The notes under the pieces are model-generated. The model was given only the letters and a program-made list of their open reading frames with translations. It ran no database searches and was not told the origin of the DNA. Shown in pieces: positions 1 through 10,828 of a stretch of DNA of 64,000 bases. The stretch comes from Trileptium ribeirensis. Its lineage: Eukaryota > Nematoda > Enoplea > Enoplida > Thoracostomopsidae. The stretch spans positions 1 to 64,000 of the forward strand of contig JASANE010028221.1 of NCBI GenBank assembly GCA_030248225.1, given 5' to 3'. The position numbers were made by a program, and so were the translations under genes. Positions within the stretch are counted from its first letter, which is position 1, and every line of letters starts with the position of its first letter.

Positions 1-1474
1 GATTGAGTTAAGAAGAGGGATTTGTAAGATCCAAGTCCTAGCCTTAGAGTCAATATATTAAGATAATAAAGCCATATTTGGGAGCATCACAGTGTGCTCT
101 CCCAACCCCCAACACACCAGACTGGAACTTCCAGGAAGGCTAGGTTCAGAAATGGAGCACCAGTGTGCTCTCAATAAGCGCTTAAGCTGGGAGCACCAAT
201 GTGCCTTCAACCGAATAAATACAGAAACATTAACCTGCTCTCAAAAGTACCCAACCGAAGCACCAATGTGCTTTCAAGCTCGCATGCAATTCGAGCACCA
301 ACGCGCTCTCGAATTCAATAACAGATGAAGCACGACAACGCGCTCTCAAGCATAGAGAGCACCAAAATACTTTTAGATAAATGCTAAATTACTCAATAAA
401 TGCTGTACTAGAAACAACCAAATGTGCTTGCTCGCAAAATTGTTTAAGTTATAGGAGAGCGCTCGGTCGTAAGAATAAAGTGAACACTTACCAGTAGCTC
501 TTCAATTTTTTTATTTTTTTTTATTTTATTTATTTCAAACTCATAAAAATTTAATTTTGTTTTTTTACTTCTAGGAACTCATTTCTAAGAATCGTTTTAA
601 AAATAGACCACTACATGTGGTCGTCAACATCAAAAAATATTAAAATTTTATCGCGAGAGCGCGGCACATTCTGACCCTTAAAATAAGTTTATTAAATGTC
701 AAAAGAGTTGGGTATGAATTTCGGCAAACTTGCTTGAAACTTTTTATTGCACCTCAAGCTCGTAAACATCAAAAAATACAAATATTGAAGTTCGTGGTAG
801 GCATTTAACAATTACTTTGTAGGTTCCGACAACTAAGATCAAGAAACGTTTCATATAATTCTAAAAATAAATAACTGGGATGTAGCAATATTCCGCAAAA
901 TTCTGAGAATAACACCCAGTGATCTGGAGTTTCCTAGACAGCTCGGTAGGTATAAAAGATTACGTCAGGCATTCATCGGGCCGCAGTCTCAAAGTGCCTA
1001 GCTACTGGTAAGTGTTCACTTTATTCTTACGACCAAGCGGTCTCCTCTATAACTTAAACAATTTTGCGAGCGAGCACGTTGGTGCTTCTATACAGCGTTG
1101 TTGACTGAGTTGCACGTATCTGAGAGCACGTTGGTGCTTCTATGCTTGAGAGCACATTAGTGCTTCATCTGTTATTGAATTCGAGAGCACGTTGGTGCTC
1201 CAATTGCATGCGAGCTTGAAAGCACATTGGTGCTTCAGTTGAGTACTTTTGAGAGCACATTAGTGCTTCTGTTCTATTCGGTTGAGAGCACATTGGTGCT
1301 CCAGCTTAAGCGCTTATTGAGAGCACACTGGTGCTCCATTTCTGAACCTAGCCTTTGTGGAACTCAGTCTGCAGTGTTGTTGCGAGAGCACACTAGTGCT
1401 CCGATATAGCGTATACGTGTATTCAATCTAAGGCTAGGACTTGGATCTTACGATCCCTCTTCTTAACTCAATCA
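1..1474. repeat. Large foldback inverted repeat with AGCAC-N4-GTGCT ladder
   Basis: Bases 1-500 and 1001-1474 are inverted copies of one another: the first 46 bases match the reverse complement of 1429-1474 almost exactly, and the match continues inward to the block ending at CTACTGGTAAGT near 1001. About 500 bp of non-repeated sequence forms the loop. Each arm carries about eight or nine copies of a motif like GAGCACATTGGTGCTC, itself a small palindrome (AGCAC, four bases, GTGCT), spaced 28-65 bp apart. This is the architecture of a foldback element. The left end coincides with the window edge, so a target duplication cannot be checked. The arms contain no credible protein; short reading frames across them only follow the repeat. 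Confidence 0.85.
951..1013 (+). promoter_or_regulatory. Putative TATA promoter, initiator and 5' splice site in the foldback loop
   Basis: TATAAAAG at 951-958 is followed 33 bp later by GCAGTC (983-988), close to an invertebrate initiator, and then by CTG/GTAAGTG with the donor GT at 1008. The arrangement resembles the promoter and leader of an LTR-type or foldback transposon. The donor lies in the part shared by both arms, while TATA and initiator lie only in the loop, so transcription would run rightward into the palindrome ladder. Transcription is inferred; only the motifs are seen. Confidence 0.4.
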
Positions 1475-1620
1475 ACACAAATATACGTATACGGCTTTGC
1501 GAGCGAAAATTTACTGGTGCTTGTGAGTATTTGGTGGTTGTGTGTCACTTATATTATATATTCATATTGCTAAGGATAGGCATTGGATCTTACGATCCCT
1601 CTTCTTATCTCAATCAATTT
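1475..1620 (+). repeat. Second copy of the foldback terminus
   Basis: The outer terminus at 1437-1474 (GGATCTTACGATCCCTC core) recurs with few changes at 1578-1616, about 142 bp further right. The spacer keeps a recognisable GCGAGCG and TGGTGCTTG echo of the arm motif. It looks like a duplicated or nested element end. Confidence 0.65.
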
Positions 1621-4600
1621 ATATATACTTATATATTTATTCTGCTTGTAGTGTGTTGTCGTTGTGTAATTGGTAACGTAGTAACGAGCGTTACCTTAAG
1701 TCCTGAGTGCTACTTCCGAGTTTGCGTCTATACCCACACTACCGATTGAGATTACATTGGCCTTTTAATACATTCATTTGCCTTTCCTTCTTCAAATATA
1801 CCCGGCTTAGTTAACAACAAATAAATAACCCTAACATCGTTACAGTCGCTATAAATAAGTTGTATTTTACAATTAAGATAATTTATAGATTGTTTTCGGC
1901 CGACTATTGGTTTTATGACACAGAGTTTACGTCGTGCTGGTACAGTTTCATTATCACCTGGGCCACGCTATTCGTTGAACTAAGCATTAAAATGTCAGAT
2001 AGATTTCAAATTCGGTGTGATATAACATTCTACTTTGCTGCAGCTTAGGTATTTAAGTTAGCATGCGTTTTGTTCGAGACCTCACTTTAGTTCATCAGTC
2101 GTATAGTAGTTATTGCACCTCACTTCAGTTAATCAGTCTCAGATTTTGACGACTATTTCGCTGCTCTAGTTATTCGTTAGTTATTGCGCGATAGTTTTTT
2201 TGTTGGTGGGTTGGACATTCGCTAGCTATACTTCTACTCCTGCGGTTATCGTAAGTCAGTCTTATATTGTGGTCTGCAGTTTGTGGTAGTATTACCAAGT
2301 AACTTCTGTTCGCTAACGGCTTAAAGAATTTGTTTATCTCATTCATAGTACGGCATAGAGGCATCACTGCTTATCGGTTAATCACGCAAGAAACACTTCA
2401 GCATGCAATATTTGATGATTATAGTGGATAGTACCGCGGCTCGTGAACTTTAAGGAGATACAAGGATTTGTTGCGAACAAGAAAAGACAGAGACACTGCG
2501 GTATTATGATGAGCGTTATGATGAGCACTGCGCAGGTGCTCGCTTTTGCAATATTTAGAAAAAATTTTTTCCAGCTATCTGGTGATCATAAACGTTAATT
2601 ACTGTTGTCTGATACTTCGAAGTACATAGTTCTCTCATCCGTTTTATAGTTTGATAGATTGTGTGAATACGGCAGTGCGGTTTAATGTTGTGTGTCCGCT
2701 TTGTGAGTTCTCTGAGTTTTCTTGTGGTCAATTATCTCGATTAGTTCGGGATTTCTGAGACTGGTACATATTTCAGCAGCACGCATAGTTGGCATTACAG
2801 CCAGAATTTATCGAATAGGGCGAGTATTTGGAGATATAGCAGCATCTTTGAAACAACTTTAAAGTTCATCGCTATTCTAGGTAACAAGCGGTCGGCCTCC
2901 CCTACAGTCCTGTGTGCAACACTAGTTCACTTTACCCGCCAATCGTTTTTTCGCTTCGTTACACTATTAAACAATCGCAAAATTATGTATAATAATCAAA
3001 TGTAAATCATATATAATGCATAGTTTTCAGGATAGTTTCGCGACACAATTCGCTTTAATTTTTTTTATCGAGAACTAGATCTTCTAGCCTAGTAAAGCAG
3101 CATATTTTCATCAGGAGAGTGTGCGGTTTAACAATACGGCTAGAGAATTTGATAATATTCACTAAACAACGTAAGGACATTTCGAAATAACTAAAGCGAT
3201 ATCAACATTCAACAGTCAAAAAGTCGAGGCAAAAGTCCTTTAGCCACACTAATCGTGTTGACCCGCTAAGAACTATGTGAATTTAAAAGACATAAACTGA
3301 CAAGCTGCAGGACAAATAAGCCTTATCCCACATAAAACTGATAGAAAACGTCTTTAGTAACAAGTTACGATAACGGAACAAAAACGTAAAAAGATTATTA
3401 TATTACACATGCATTTCCGGTATACAGTTTACGTGGACAGTAGAAATTTTTCGTTTTTTATTTAAAATTCCGATTATAGGATATAAATTCTTTATTTGGA
3501 AAAAACTTATTGTCATTTTACATATTTTGCTGTAAAAAAGAACAACGTAACTGTGGAACGTTTTAGTTTCGCCAAAGGTACTGCAATTAAACATACGGTA
3601 ACCCAGTCCAAAATACTGTGGACTATGGCAAAACATTAATCCAGCTATGTATATAGTACCTAATGCACCTGCCATAAGCCTTTTTCGACAACTAACGTTT
3701 AGCCTCGCCAGCGCATAACGCTAGCCAAGAGAGATTGATTTAAATTCAATATTGAAAAAAGACGTTTTGTCATTGCGATACAAACAAAAAATTTAACAGA
3801 ACAGGAGTTATTCGAAACAGGAAACATGTATGGGGTGATCAATCATTTTAGCTTTTAATGATAATAATTGAAACTAACTTGATCATTCTTTCCTCCCTAT
3901 GCAAGTCCACTCGACATACGTCTAATGTTCTGCTTTTTTTAAAGACCCAAATTAAACAGAACCATTATGATTCTATATACTTTATAGACATCTAGCCAGA
4001 CTTGTAGGGATGCATTTGTGGGAATGTATGTTTATGTTTCGGAGTTCAGTCGAAGACACCAAATATAAAGAAAATCGCCGCCAGACTGATATAACAACGT
4101 GTAATGTTCGCACGTTGTTACGTAGGTTGCATAGGACGATCAGCATGAAACTAGGTCGGGGTTCATAGTTGGGAATGGGTATAGATTATATATATTTTGA
4201 AAATAACTATTAATTTTATCAATAATTATTAATAATCCTAACAACGATTCAATCTGCGAAGTTTCCGAAGTTTTCAGATCATCTGCTTCTCAGACGTAAA
4301 ACAAGAGATTAAAACGAGTAAGAACAAAGGCCAGGATTTCGGCTTCTGACCCAGATCTGCAGGTGAAGATCTTTTGTTGTCCCCTGTCTTTAGTGAGAGT
4401 TTTGGTTTACGATAGACAGAAAGCGCCTAGGCTTCCAAACGTTTCCGATTGGCGATCGGAAACAAAATTTAAAAATGAGGGGCGACAATAAATCGCCTCC
4501 GAATTTACGGCGAATGGATTTTGAATGTTTTGATATGAATAAAATTGTTGAGGTTAAGACCAACCCTGTGAAAAACGAATCAGTTGGACTTCGACGCCAC

Positions 4601-5101
4601 GGAGTTCAGTCGACAATACTGAGCGGCTCCTTGGATACTTAGCTAGTGTCTCAATTGCGTTTCTGTTTTATTTCGCATGACGAATGATCGATCATCATCT
4701 TCGAAGGAATCCACGTGGCATTCAGTGCCACGTGAAGGGTAGTACCTGTTGCTCCCCGCTGGGATCAAAAGTGTAAGTGTAGGTGGGGCGTTAGGGTTAA
4801 ACGAAGGGAGTTTAATTTCCCCAGGTTCGGCATAAGTAGGTAAGACAAGGTACAAGCTTCACCCTAAAATTTGTCAGTTGAATGCAGCTAGTAATGGTCC
4901 AACGAGTTGACTTTTCCGTCCGTCGTAAGGCAGTCACTTTTTGTTTAAGAACAGCTACATCACTAAGTCCTGGAATTAGCGACGTCTGGTCGGGGTTCTG
5001 TGAATCTTATGGGGCATTTACATTAAATTGAATGCAGGATGACTTAGCGTTGTCCAACAGTCTGGCGTCAGTATCACACTGTGCTATAACAGTGAAATTG
5101 A
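1621..5101. other. Intergenic, no recognised gene; isolated hairpins
   Basis: No reading frame here resembles a known protein and all are short. Structures seen: a 37-bp near-duplication around 2081-2140; an ACAACGTG/CACGTTGT hairpin at 4094-4118; a 9-bp stem at 4441-4463 (GTTTCCGAT/ATCGGAAAC); a GGCGA/TCGCC hairpin just after it near 4480-4500; and a perfect 9-bp stem with 5-base loop at 4712-4734 containing two CACGTG sites. Confidence 0.5.
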
Positions 5102-6040
5102 AGTTTTGCATAATTTTCATGCTCAACATGACAATTGTAAAAATTATATACCCTAGGATGAACACAAAAATAACTAACCGCTATTAACTCTGCGACGAAA
5201 AGTATCTATATCATCGTAATTGTCGACCACTCTACGTGTGTCTTCACTATTTTTATCTATCACTAATACCGAGCCTTGATCATCGCTATTAGTAGCCATC
5301 CGAAAATTAACGTAATCGTCAGAATTATTCCACGGAACCAATCGGAAAATATGTCGAACCACGTAATAATTAAAGAATATCTATAATAAGATGAAATAAA
5401 CTACACATATACATATGTGCATAAGCTGCCAAAATAATTAAATACAAAATAAATGGGCCTTAAGCATTATTTTCTTAAAGGAATGTGTCACAGCATACGT
5501 CTACCCTTTAGCACTACGGAGAATACCGGAGCGTGCGACCACACCACGTCAAGGCCGGTCTTCCTACACGTAACCGGAACGATCTGTCACCAGATCGTTA
5601 GGGCAGTCCGTTTTCGTGGTCGGATTCAAACCGTAAAGTTAATCCGTAAGTCGCCTCCGTAGTCGAGTAAAGGAACTACTTAGTATACCACCATTATGTA
5701 AGAACAGTACATTTGACCTCGGTTAAAATGAATCGCAGTTAAAAAAGAAGGGGGGTTGTGATTTAATAAGTTTATATTTAACGCCAAATATGTAAATAGA
5801 ACGCAAGGGGAGTTGACCAACCGGCCAACTTATAAAAACAGTAAAGCACGCACAACGGTGCGTGCAACAGTAAGGTGCGTGAACATCAAAAGATGTACGC
5901 ACAAGTTCCGAAATTAAGCGTGTTAACCATGATCACTATATAACTTATAAATAAGTTTTCAACATCATCTCATAGTAACATCTTGTTAACGAAGATATAA
6001 TTTGTATGGTTTATTTTAATTTTTTTTATTTTATTATATT
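5102..6040. repeat. Direct repeat copy A flanking the Penelope-like element (pseudo-LTR candidate)
   Basis: About 0.94 kb that recurs in the same orientation at 9898-10828 and partly at 10827-11034. The similarity starts at GTTTTGCATAATTTTCAT and ends in a T-rich tail near 6040. It lies on the 3' side of the minus-strand retroelement. Penelope-like elements often carry such repeats (pLTRs) from partial tandem integration, so that is the favoured reading. It contains a GC-richer, hairpin-forming island at about 5487-5625 and GCACGCAC/GTGCGTGC and GTGCGT/ACGCAC hairpins at about 5850-5905. Confidence 0.75.
5174..5299 (-). CDS. Small ORF (41 aa) in direct repeat A, unknown
   Basis: An ATG at 5299 opens 41 codons of an acidic, polar peptide with no recognised domain, ending DTFRRRVNSG. 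The frame is open further upstream without another ATG. The homologous frame in repeat B (9968-10093) has the same length and stop. Differences between the copies are a mix of silent changes and mostly conservative replacements (for example E to D). It may be a leader or upstream part of the retroelement reading frame, or may simply be non-coding; no function is proposed. Confidence 0.3.
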   Translation of the reverse strand: MATNSDDQGSVLVIDKNSEDTRRVVDNYDDIDTFRRRVNSG

Positions 6041-6418
6041 TACTTTTCAACACATAAACGCAATATAGAATAAATATAAAGCGTCATCCTTTGGTGCTAA
6101 AATGATAGTAGCTGAAAAAACAAAGTAGTGCAGAAATTAGACCTAGCTACGTAACATCTCCGATTAAAAAATAATAACAAATCGGTTTATCCGTGTAACA
6201 AGTATCGTATCCACTATTTAAGTAAAGTTACCATTCCATAGAAAATAAACCGAAGTTTGTAGAAAGCCCAAGACTTCTAAATCAAACGGGTGACACCACC
6301 AAAATTGATAAAAGGTTATAAGGCCTTAAAAGGCCAAAGCACTGCAGACACTGAACTAATGATATATCATCACAACATATGCACTCATTCATGGCATAAA
6401 GTGATAATAAATCACTCG
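6041..6418. other. 3' flank of the retroelement
   Basis: AT-rich stretch between repeat A and the last coding fragment of the minus-strand retroelement. It probably includes the 3' untranslated region. No gene seen. Confidence 0.4.
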
Positions 6419-6706
6419 CTATTTTTTAAAAACACCAATAGCATCAGTATATTCCGATGGTATATCATACACATTGTACGAAACGCCATTAATAACTATC
6501 GCCGGTTCGATACCAGATTTTATAATTCTAAACTTACGACCAAACTGCCTGTTGAGCTTATTAAGAAATCCCAACTTCTGAGCCTTGGAAAACTCGTGGT
6601 GTTCATCTAAAAACGCCGGAAGTCCACCTTTCGTTTTTTGTTCAGCATTGTAACGTCTCAGAAGTCTAGCATATCTCATAATACTAATTTTGAAACGGCA
6701 GTGCAC
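6419..6706 (-). pseudogene. Penelope-like element, probable C-terminal (thumb) fragment
   Basis: A 95-residue minus-strand frame, basic and helix-rich, with an MRYARLLRRYN segment followed by FLNKLNRQFGRKF. This fits the pattern downstream of the catalytic motif in this family (a Q-x-x-RYAR helix, then a helix ending in a K-F-G-R type segment), though the match is loose. It sits directly downstream of the reverse transcriptase in the same direction, and the missing join coincides with the A-rich tract at 6722-7030. It ends at a stop near 6419. Alternative: an unrelated fragment. Confidence 0.45.
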
Positions 6707-6721
6707 GAAACTGACAATAAT

Positions 6722-7030
6722 CTACTTGACACCACTACCGGGTCCCAAAAAACAAAACAACACAGAACAAAAAACAACAACCCAACCAAAAAAAACCAAA
6801 ACCGATCCCGCCCACAACCAACCCTAAACAAAAAACCAAAAACCAAAAACAAATGACCAGAACCCAAACAACAAATCAAACGCGCAAAAATAAAAACACG
6901 GAAGAACAAAAAAAGCCAAAGCTATACAAATAACGAAACCTATACAAGAGAAAAAACAAAAAAACCAAACCAGAAAAAAAGCAAAAAAAAAAACCAAAAA
7001 CCGAAAAAAAAAAAAAAAAAAAAAAAAACA
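6722..7030. other. A/C-rich degraded tract I (probable artefact) inside the retroelement
   Basis: From about 6722 the plus strand loses T and then nearly all G, passes through A plus C, ends in a run of A at about 7009-7028 and then snaps back to ordinary sequence at CCCCCCTGACTTTG (7029 onward). The onset is gradual and the end abrupt. The reverse transcriptase frame is intact up to the abrupt edge and unreadable beyond it. Tracts II and III in the satellite behave the same way. Confidence 0.75.
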
Positions 7031-7922
7031 CCCCCCTGACTTTGCCAAGTTCTAGCGAATTTGGATAAATATTATGATAAATCGATTCGAAGGTATCAAA
7101 GTCGTTAATAGTGGAAATATCGTCAATGTAGCGGAAAACGTATCTAAGTTTATGTCTGAGAGGAGCACTACAAGTCATCAAATACTCCTGTTCAAAGGTA
7201 TGTAAATATAGGTTAGCAATATACGGAGCGGAATCTGTGCCCATTGGAATCCCAATAGTCTGTCTAAAGACCAAGTCCCCGAAGGTAAAATATGTATTAT
7301 GAACAAGCCAATCAAGGATGTTAATAATCCCATCCGCATCTAGTGTCAAGTTTTTACTAGAGCTATTACACCAATAAGCACCTGATTTACCAACTGCGAT
7401 AAAATCCTTTTTAGAGCTATTGAAAGCATCCCTAATTAGACCCGACAGTCTAAAAACTATATCTTTATGCTCTAATTTTGTATACATTGTAGTAAAATCA
7501 TAAGTGTTAACTGTGTGCATACCGTTTTTATAGTTCAAACACTTAATAACATCTAGAATTTTATCTGAGTTATTAATTATCCAACAATTATGAAACCTTT
7601 TAAATCTGTAGTTGATGTCAGAAAACTTACTAAGTCTTAAATACATTAGTCTCAAGATACTACATAATACTCTAGAAGCTATTTTAGTGTACGCAAATTT
7701 ACTCGATATAATGTATCTAAATTTAATAGGGTTTTTATGAAATTTAGGAATCGCTTGTATAAAGGGTAAACTGTAGTAGTTAAGTTCAAGGAAGTTACCA
7801 AAATTGGATTCTATAAAACATTTTTGCGTGTACAAAATTTTATCTTGCGTGACTGGTATTAAGGTATAAGTATCCGAGTTGAAATTATTACAACCATCGA
7901 AGCCCAGTTCTTTGGCGATCAC
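7031..7922 (-). pseudogene. Penelope-like reverse transcriptase domain
   Basis: About 297 residues of clear reverse transcriptase on the minus strand. Visible motifs in order: KELGFDG and the TYT segment near the start; IPKFHKNPIKFRYI (fingers); DFTTMYTKLEH (motif A aspartate); FRQTIGIPMGTDSAP (motif B); FRYIDDIS (catalytic DD); then YPNSLELGKVRG, where the A-rich tract begins. The GIPMGTD and YIDD signatures are typical of the Penelope-like clade found in many invertebrates in which the nuclease is N-terminal (Naiad-type). All catalytic residues are present, but stops and frame changes upstream (7923-8310) and the truncation make it non-functional as read. The enzyme would copy the element's RNA during target-primed insertion. 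Confidence 0.85.
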
Positions 7923-8310
7923 ATTGATATAAAACGATTTTCATGTAAAGCTAAAATTTTGTGAGGCCTTATCCGTAACATTAATAACAAAATCATTTTT
8001 AATCTTCCTAATATACTTCAATTCCATGGAATTAAAGATTCATCAGAGCCAAAATTCTTGAGTTTGAGGCCGTTCATTCGTTCATGTAAACTTAAAATAG
8101 CGTTTAATTTCCATTCCAAAAATATCTTTTTTCTTTATACCCGTATTTATCCATAATGCTCGAGATATAATTATTTAACCTGCGATGAAAGTTTAACTTA
8201 ACCTCATCAAAGTTAATTTTGCGATGCATTCTATAGGTTGGTCCCTTCTTCACAAGCATCTTAAAGTTAGGTGGATTAATAAAATTAAAATTACCTGTAA
8301 TTATTCAGTG
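7923..8310 (-). pseudogene. Penelope-like element, inter-domain segment with stops and frameshifts
   Basis: Translating the minus strand gives recognisable family sequence in broken frames, including ITGNFNFINPPNLKMLVKKG and INFDEVKLNFHRRLNNYI, which is the expected connector between the linker region and the reverse transcriptase. Several stops follow before the reverse transcriptase frame opens at 7922. Decay rather than an intron is likely, because no donor/acceptor pair explains it. Confidence 0.6.
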
Positions 8311-9009
8311 TCAGAATATAGGATTGTTAATAAATTTTATTGTATCTAATTTTTCTATCGTTTGACGATAGTTAAAAAGAAAACTACCGAGGGTCCTACG
8401 ATAACTGAATGCGATGTAAGGGGTAGCAAGATGATCAGTGTTGAGGGGCATGTCACTGTACGGCCAAAACCTTTTAACTTTATTTTGGCGGAAAATATTA
8501 CCCAAACGCATAAGATCAAAACCTGGGTTAGTGAATTCAATCTTAAAAAAGCATTTAGGCTTTGTCTTAATTTTATCTTTACCACCGAATCTAAAGTTCA
8601 ATATATCCAAGACAATCTCTCTAATATTGAATTTCGTTAATCTACTAAAATCAATATTGTCATGACAAATAAGATCAAATAAAGTATGGGCCGTGTGTTT
8701 ATTAATACTAAAGGTGAATTTATAAACTGCTCTCCTTAATTTAGTAAGGCCATCCGCATTATCTGAGTCCAAAGAATCAAAGAAAACTTTTGGGCGATCT
8801 AATAATCTACCCGTATGTCCTCTGCCACGACCCCTTTTTCTAAGGGAAACGTTACCAGTAAAGTTAGAACATACGGCTGCCCCAAAATTCTCTTTAGCCA
8901 TTCTATCGTTAAGACCATAAGGGAATTTAGTCTTAAGACATTTAATCCAGAAATCTTCCTTGTCCAGCCTGTGTTTTCTATCCTCCACAATATTGGTGGT
9001 TTCAATCAC
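8311..9009 (-). pseudogene. Penelope-like element, post-nuclease linker region
   Basis: An open frame of 232 codons begins inside the end of the nuclease domain (RLDKEDFWIKCLKTKFPYGL, the conserved helix that closes GIY-YIG in this family) and continues through a basic RGRGRG segment and a long helical region to the ATPYIAFSYRRTLGSFLFNY segment. That last motif is the conserved stretch that precedes the reverse transcriptase in these permuted elements. The frame stops at 8311. The order nuclease, linker, reverse transcriptase is on one strand, arguing for a single element. The basic segment may bind nucleic acid (inference). Confidence 0.75.
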
Positions 9010-9465
9010 TTCAATAATTTTAACCTTTAAAGAATATCAAGTTTTATTATTAAAATGTTCGGCTATAAGTTTACTTTTCATGTCCGAATTCTTTTTAATA
9101 GCCAACATGTGCTCATAAATTCTAATTTTAAGTTTTCGTCCGGTTTCCCCAATATACTGTATACCTCATTGATGGCATTCTAATAAATATACCACGTTGG
9201 CCATGTCTCAAGGATGCAGTATCTGTTTATTTATAGCATAATATCTATAGTTATACGCGGAAACAAATATAGGGTCCGGGTCAAACATTTTACATACGTT
9301 ACAATTTTTATTTCAGAGCTTAGGTAAAAGGCAGTAGTCCGAACCGAAGATTTTACATAAACTATTAGCCCTTAAACACAGACCACAATGCGGGACCTGC
9401 CCATCCCACATGGTGGGGTCCCGTGAAGCCACGGTCGCATGATTTATATTATTGTGATTCATTAT
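9000..9465 (-). pseudogene. GIY-YIG endonuclease domain at the N-terminus of the Penelope-like element
   Basis: Read on the minus strand from about 9465, one frame gives MWDGQVPHCGLCLRANSLC, later CNVCKMFDPD, then MANVVYLLECHQ, a stop, GIQYIGETGRKLKIRIYEHM and KSKLIAEHFNNKT, joining the linker at about 9009. This is a GIY-YIG fold: VVYLLEC and QYIGETGR form the signature, with the arginine and the following helix in place, preceded by a Cys-rich zinc-knuckle (CxxC). At least four stops lie in the frame. The nuclease would nick target DNA to prime reverse transcription. Its position upstream of the reverse transcriptase, rather than C-terminal as in classical Penelope, is the diagnostic feature. 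Confidence 0.75.
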
Positions 9466-9897
9466 TGTTTAAAAGTTTAATTTTCAGTAAAAATGATCAG
9501 TAATGCTGGGATACAGAATAAATTTCAGTGAAATGAATACCGAAGAAATGAAACATGGTTTATACGATTCAAACATCAGCTCATCCCCAACCCCGAGGGC
9601 TTTCCGGGAGGAGCATCACGGTACCGTAAAAGCCCCGAAAATAAACCAACAAAATTGGACCCATGAAATTTAGATAATGTACATTGTAACAGTGGCTATG
9701 ATCGAAATATATGAAAAATCTAGGGTAACCGGCTTAATTTTTAATAATTAATTATTTAATGTTTTTAACATTAGAAATTGAATTTTTGATAGATGAAAGA
9801 GAAGAACTAAAAAGAAGACGTAAAATACGTCGGGGAACGGAACCATGCTCGAGATTATCTCTCGCACACATATGGACCGAACCCCAGTAGAATTTAG
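9466..9897. other. 5' flank between retroelement nuclease and repeat B
   Basis: No gene seen. Contains GC-richer pieces (around 9390-9440 and 9570-9640) and an AT-rich stretch to repeat B. Probably the 5' leader of the minus-strand element. Confidence 0.35.
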
Positions 9898-10828
9898 GTT
9901 TTGCATAATTTTCATATTAATATGACAATTATAAAAATTATATACCCTAGTATGAACATGAGAATAACTAACCACTATTAACTCTGCGACGAAAAGTATC
10001 TATATCGTCGTAATTGTCGACCACTCTACGTGTGTCGTCGCTATTTTTGTCTATAACTAATACCGAGCTTTGATCATCGCTATTCGTAGCCATCCGAAAA
10101 TTAATGCAATCGTCAGAATTATTCCACGGAACCAAGCGGAAAATATATCGAACAACGTAGTAATTAAAGAATATCTATAATAAGATGAAATAAACTACAC
10201 ATATACATATGTTCATAAGATGCCAAACTAATTAAATACAAAATAAAGGGGCCTTAAGCATTATTTTCTTGAAGAAATGTGTCACAGCATACGTCTACCC
10301 TTTAGCACTCCGGAGAATACCGGAGCGTGCGACCACACCACGTCAAGGCCGGTCTTCCTACACGTAACCGGAACGATCTGTCACCAAATCGTTATGGCAG
10401 TCCGTTTTCGTGGTCGGATTCAAACCGTAAAATTAATCCGTAAGTCGCCTCCGTAGTCGAGTAAAGGAACTACTTAGTATACCACCATCATGTAAGAACA
10501 GTATATTTTTGACCTCGGTTAAAATGAATAACGTTAAAAAGAAAGGGGGTTGTGATTTAATACGTATATATTTAACGCCAAATATGTAATTAGAACGCAA
10601 GGGGAGTTGACCAACCGGCCAACATATAAAATCAGTAAGGCACGCACAACCGTGCGTGCAACAGTAAGGTGCGTGAACATCAAAAGATGTACGCACATGT
10701 TCAGAAATTAAGCGTTAACCATGATCAGTATATAACTTATAAATAAGTTTTCAACATCATCTCATAGTAACATTTTGTAGCGAAGATATAATTTGTGTGG
10801 TTTATTTTAATTTTTTAATTTTATTATA
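9898..10828. repeat. Direct repeat copy B (pseudo-LTR candidate, 5' side of the element)
   Basis: Same orientation and nearly the same length as copy A, with scattered substitutions and small indels. It lies upstream of the minus-strand nuclease, so it would hold the promoter if these repeats are pLTRs. The GC-richer island at 10277-10415 has hairpins such as CTCCGG/CCGGAG (10310-10327) and is the best conserved part among all three copies. I looked for hammerhead cores (CUGANGA plus GAAA) and found none. Confidence 0.75.
9968..10093 (-). CDS. Small ORF (41 aa) in direct repeat B, unknown
   Basis: Counterpart of the frame in repeat A, with identical length, start and stop and only two replacements downstream of the ATG (G to S, E to D) against several silent changes. 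It lies about 0.5 kb upstream of the nuclease on the same strand, where an N-terminal leader peptide could be. No domain recognised. Confidence 0.3.
   Translation of the reverse strand: MATNSDDQSSVLVIDKNSDDTRRVVDNYDDIDTFRRRVNSG

Noticed and set aside
1075..1400. CRISPR-like array of regularly repeated palindromes
   Set aside because: Spacers are short, irregular and mirrored in the opposite arm, and the DNA is eukaryotic; it is part of the foldback.
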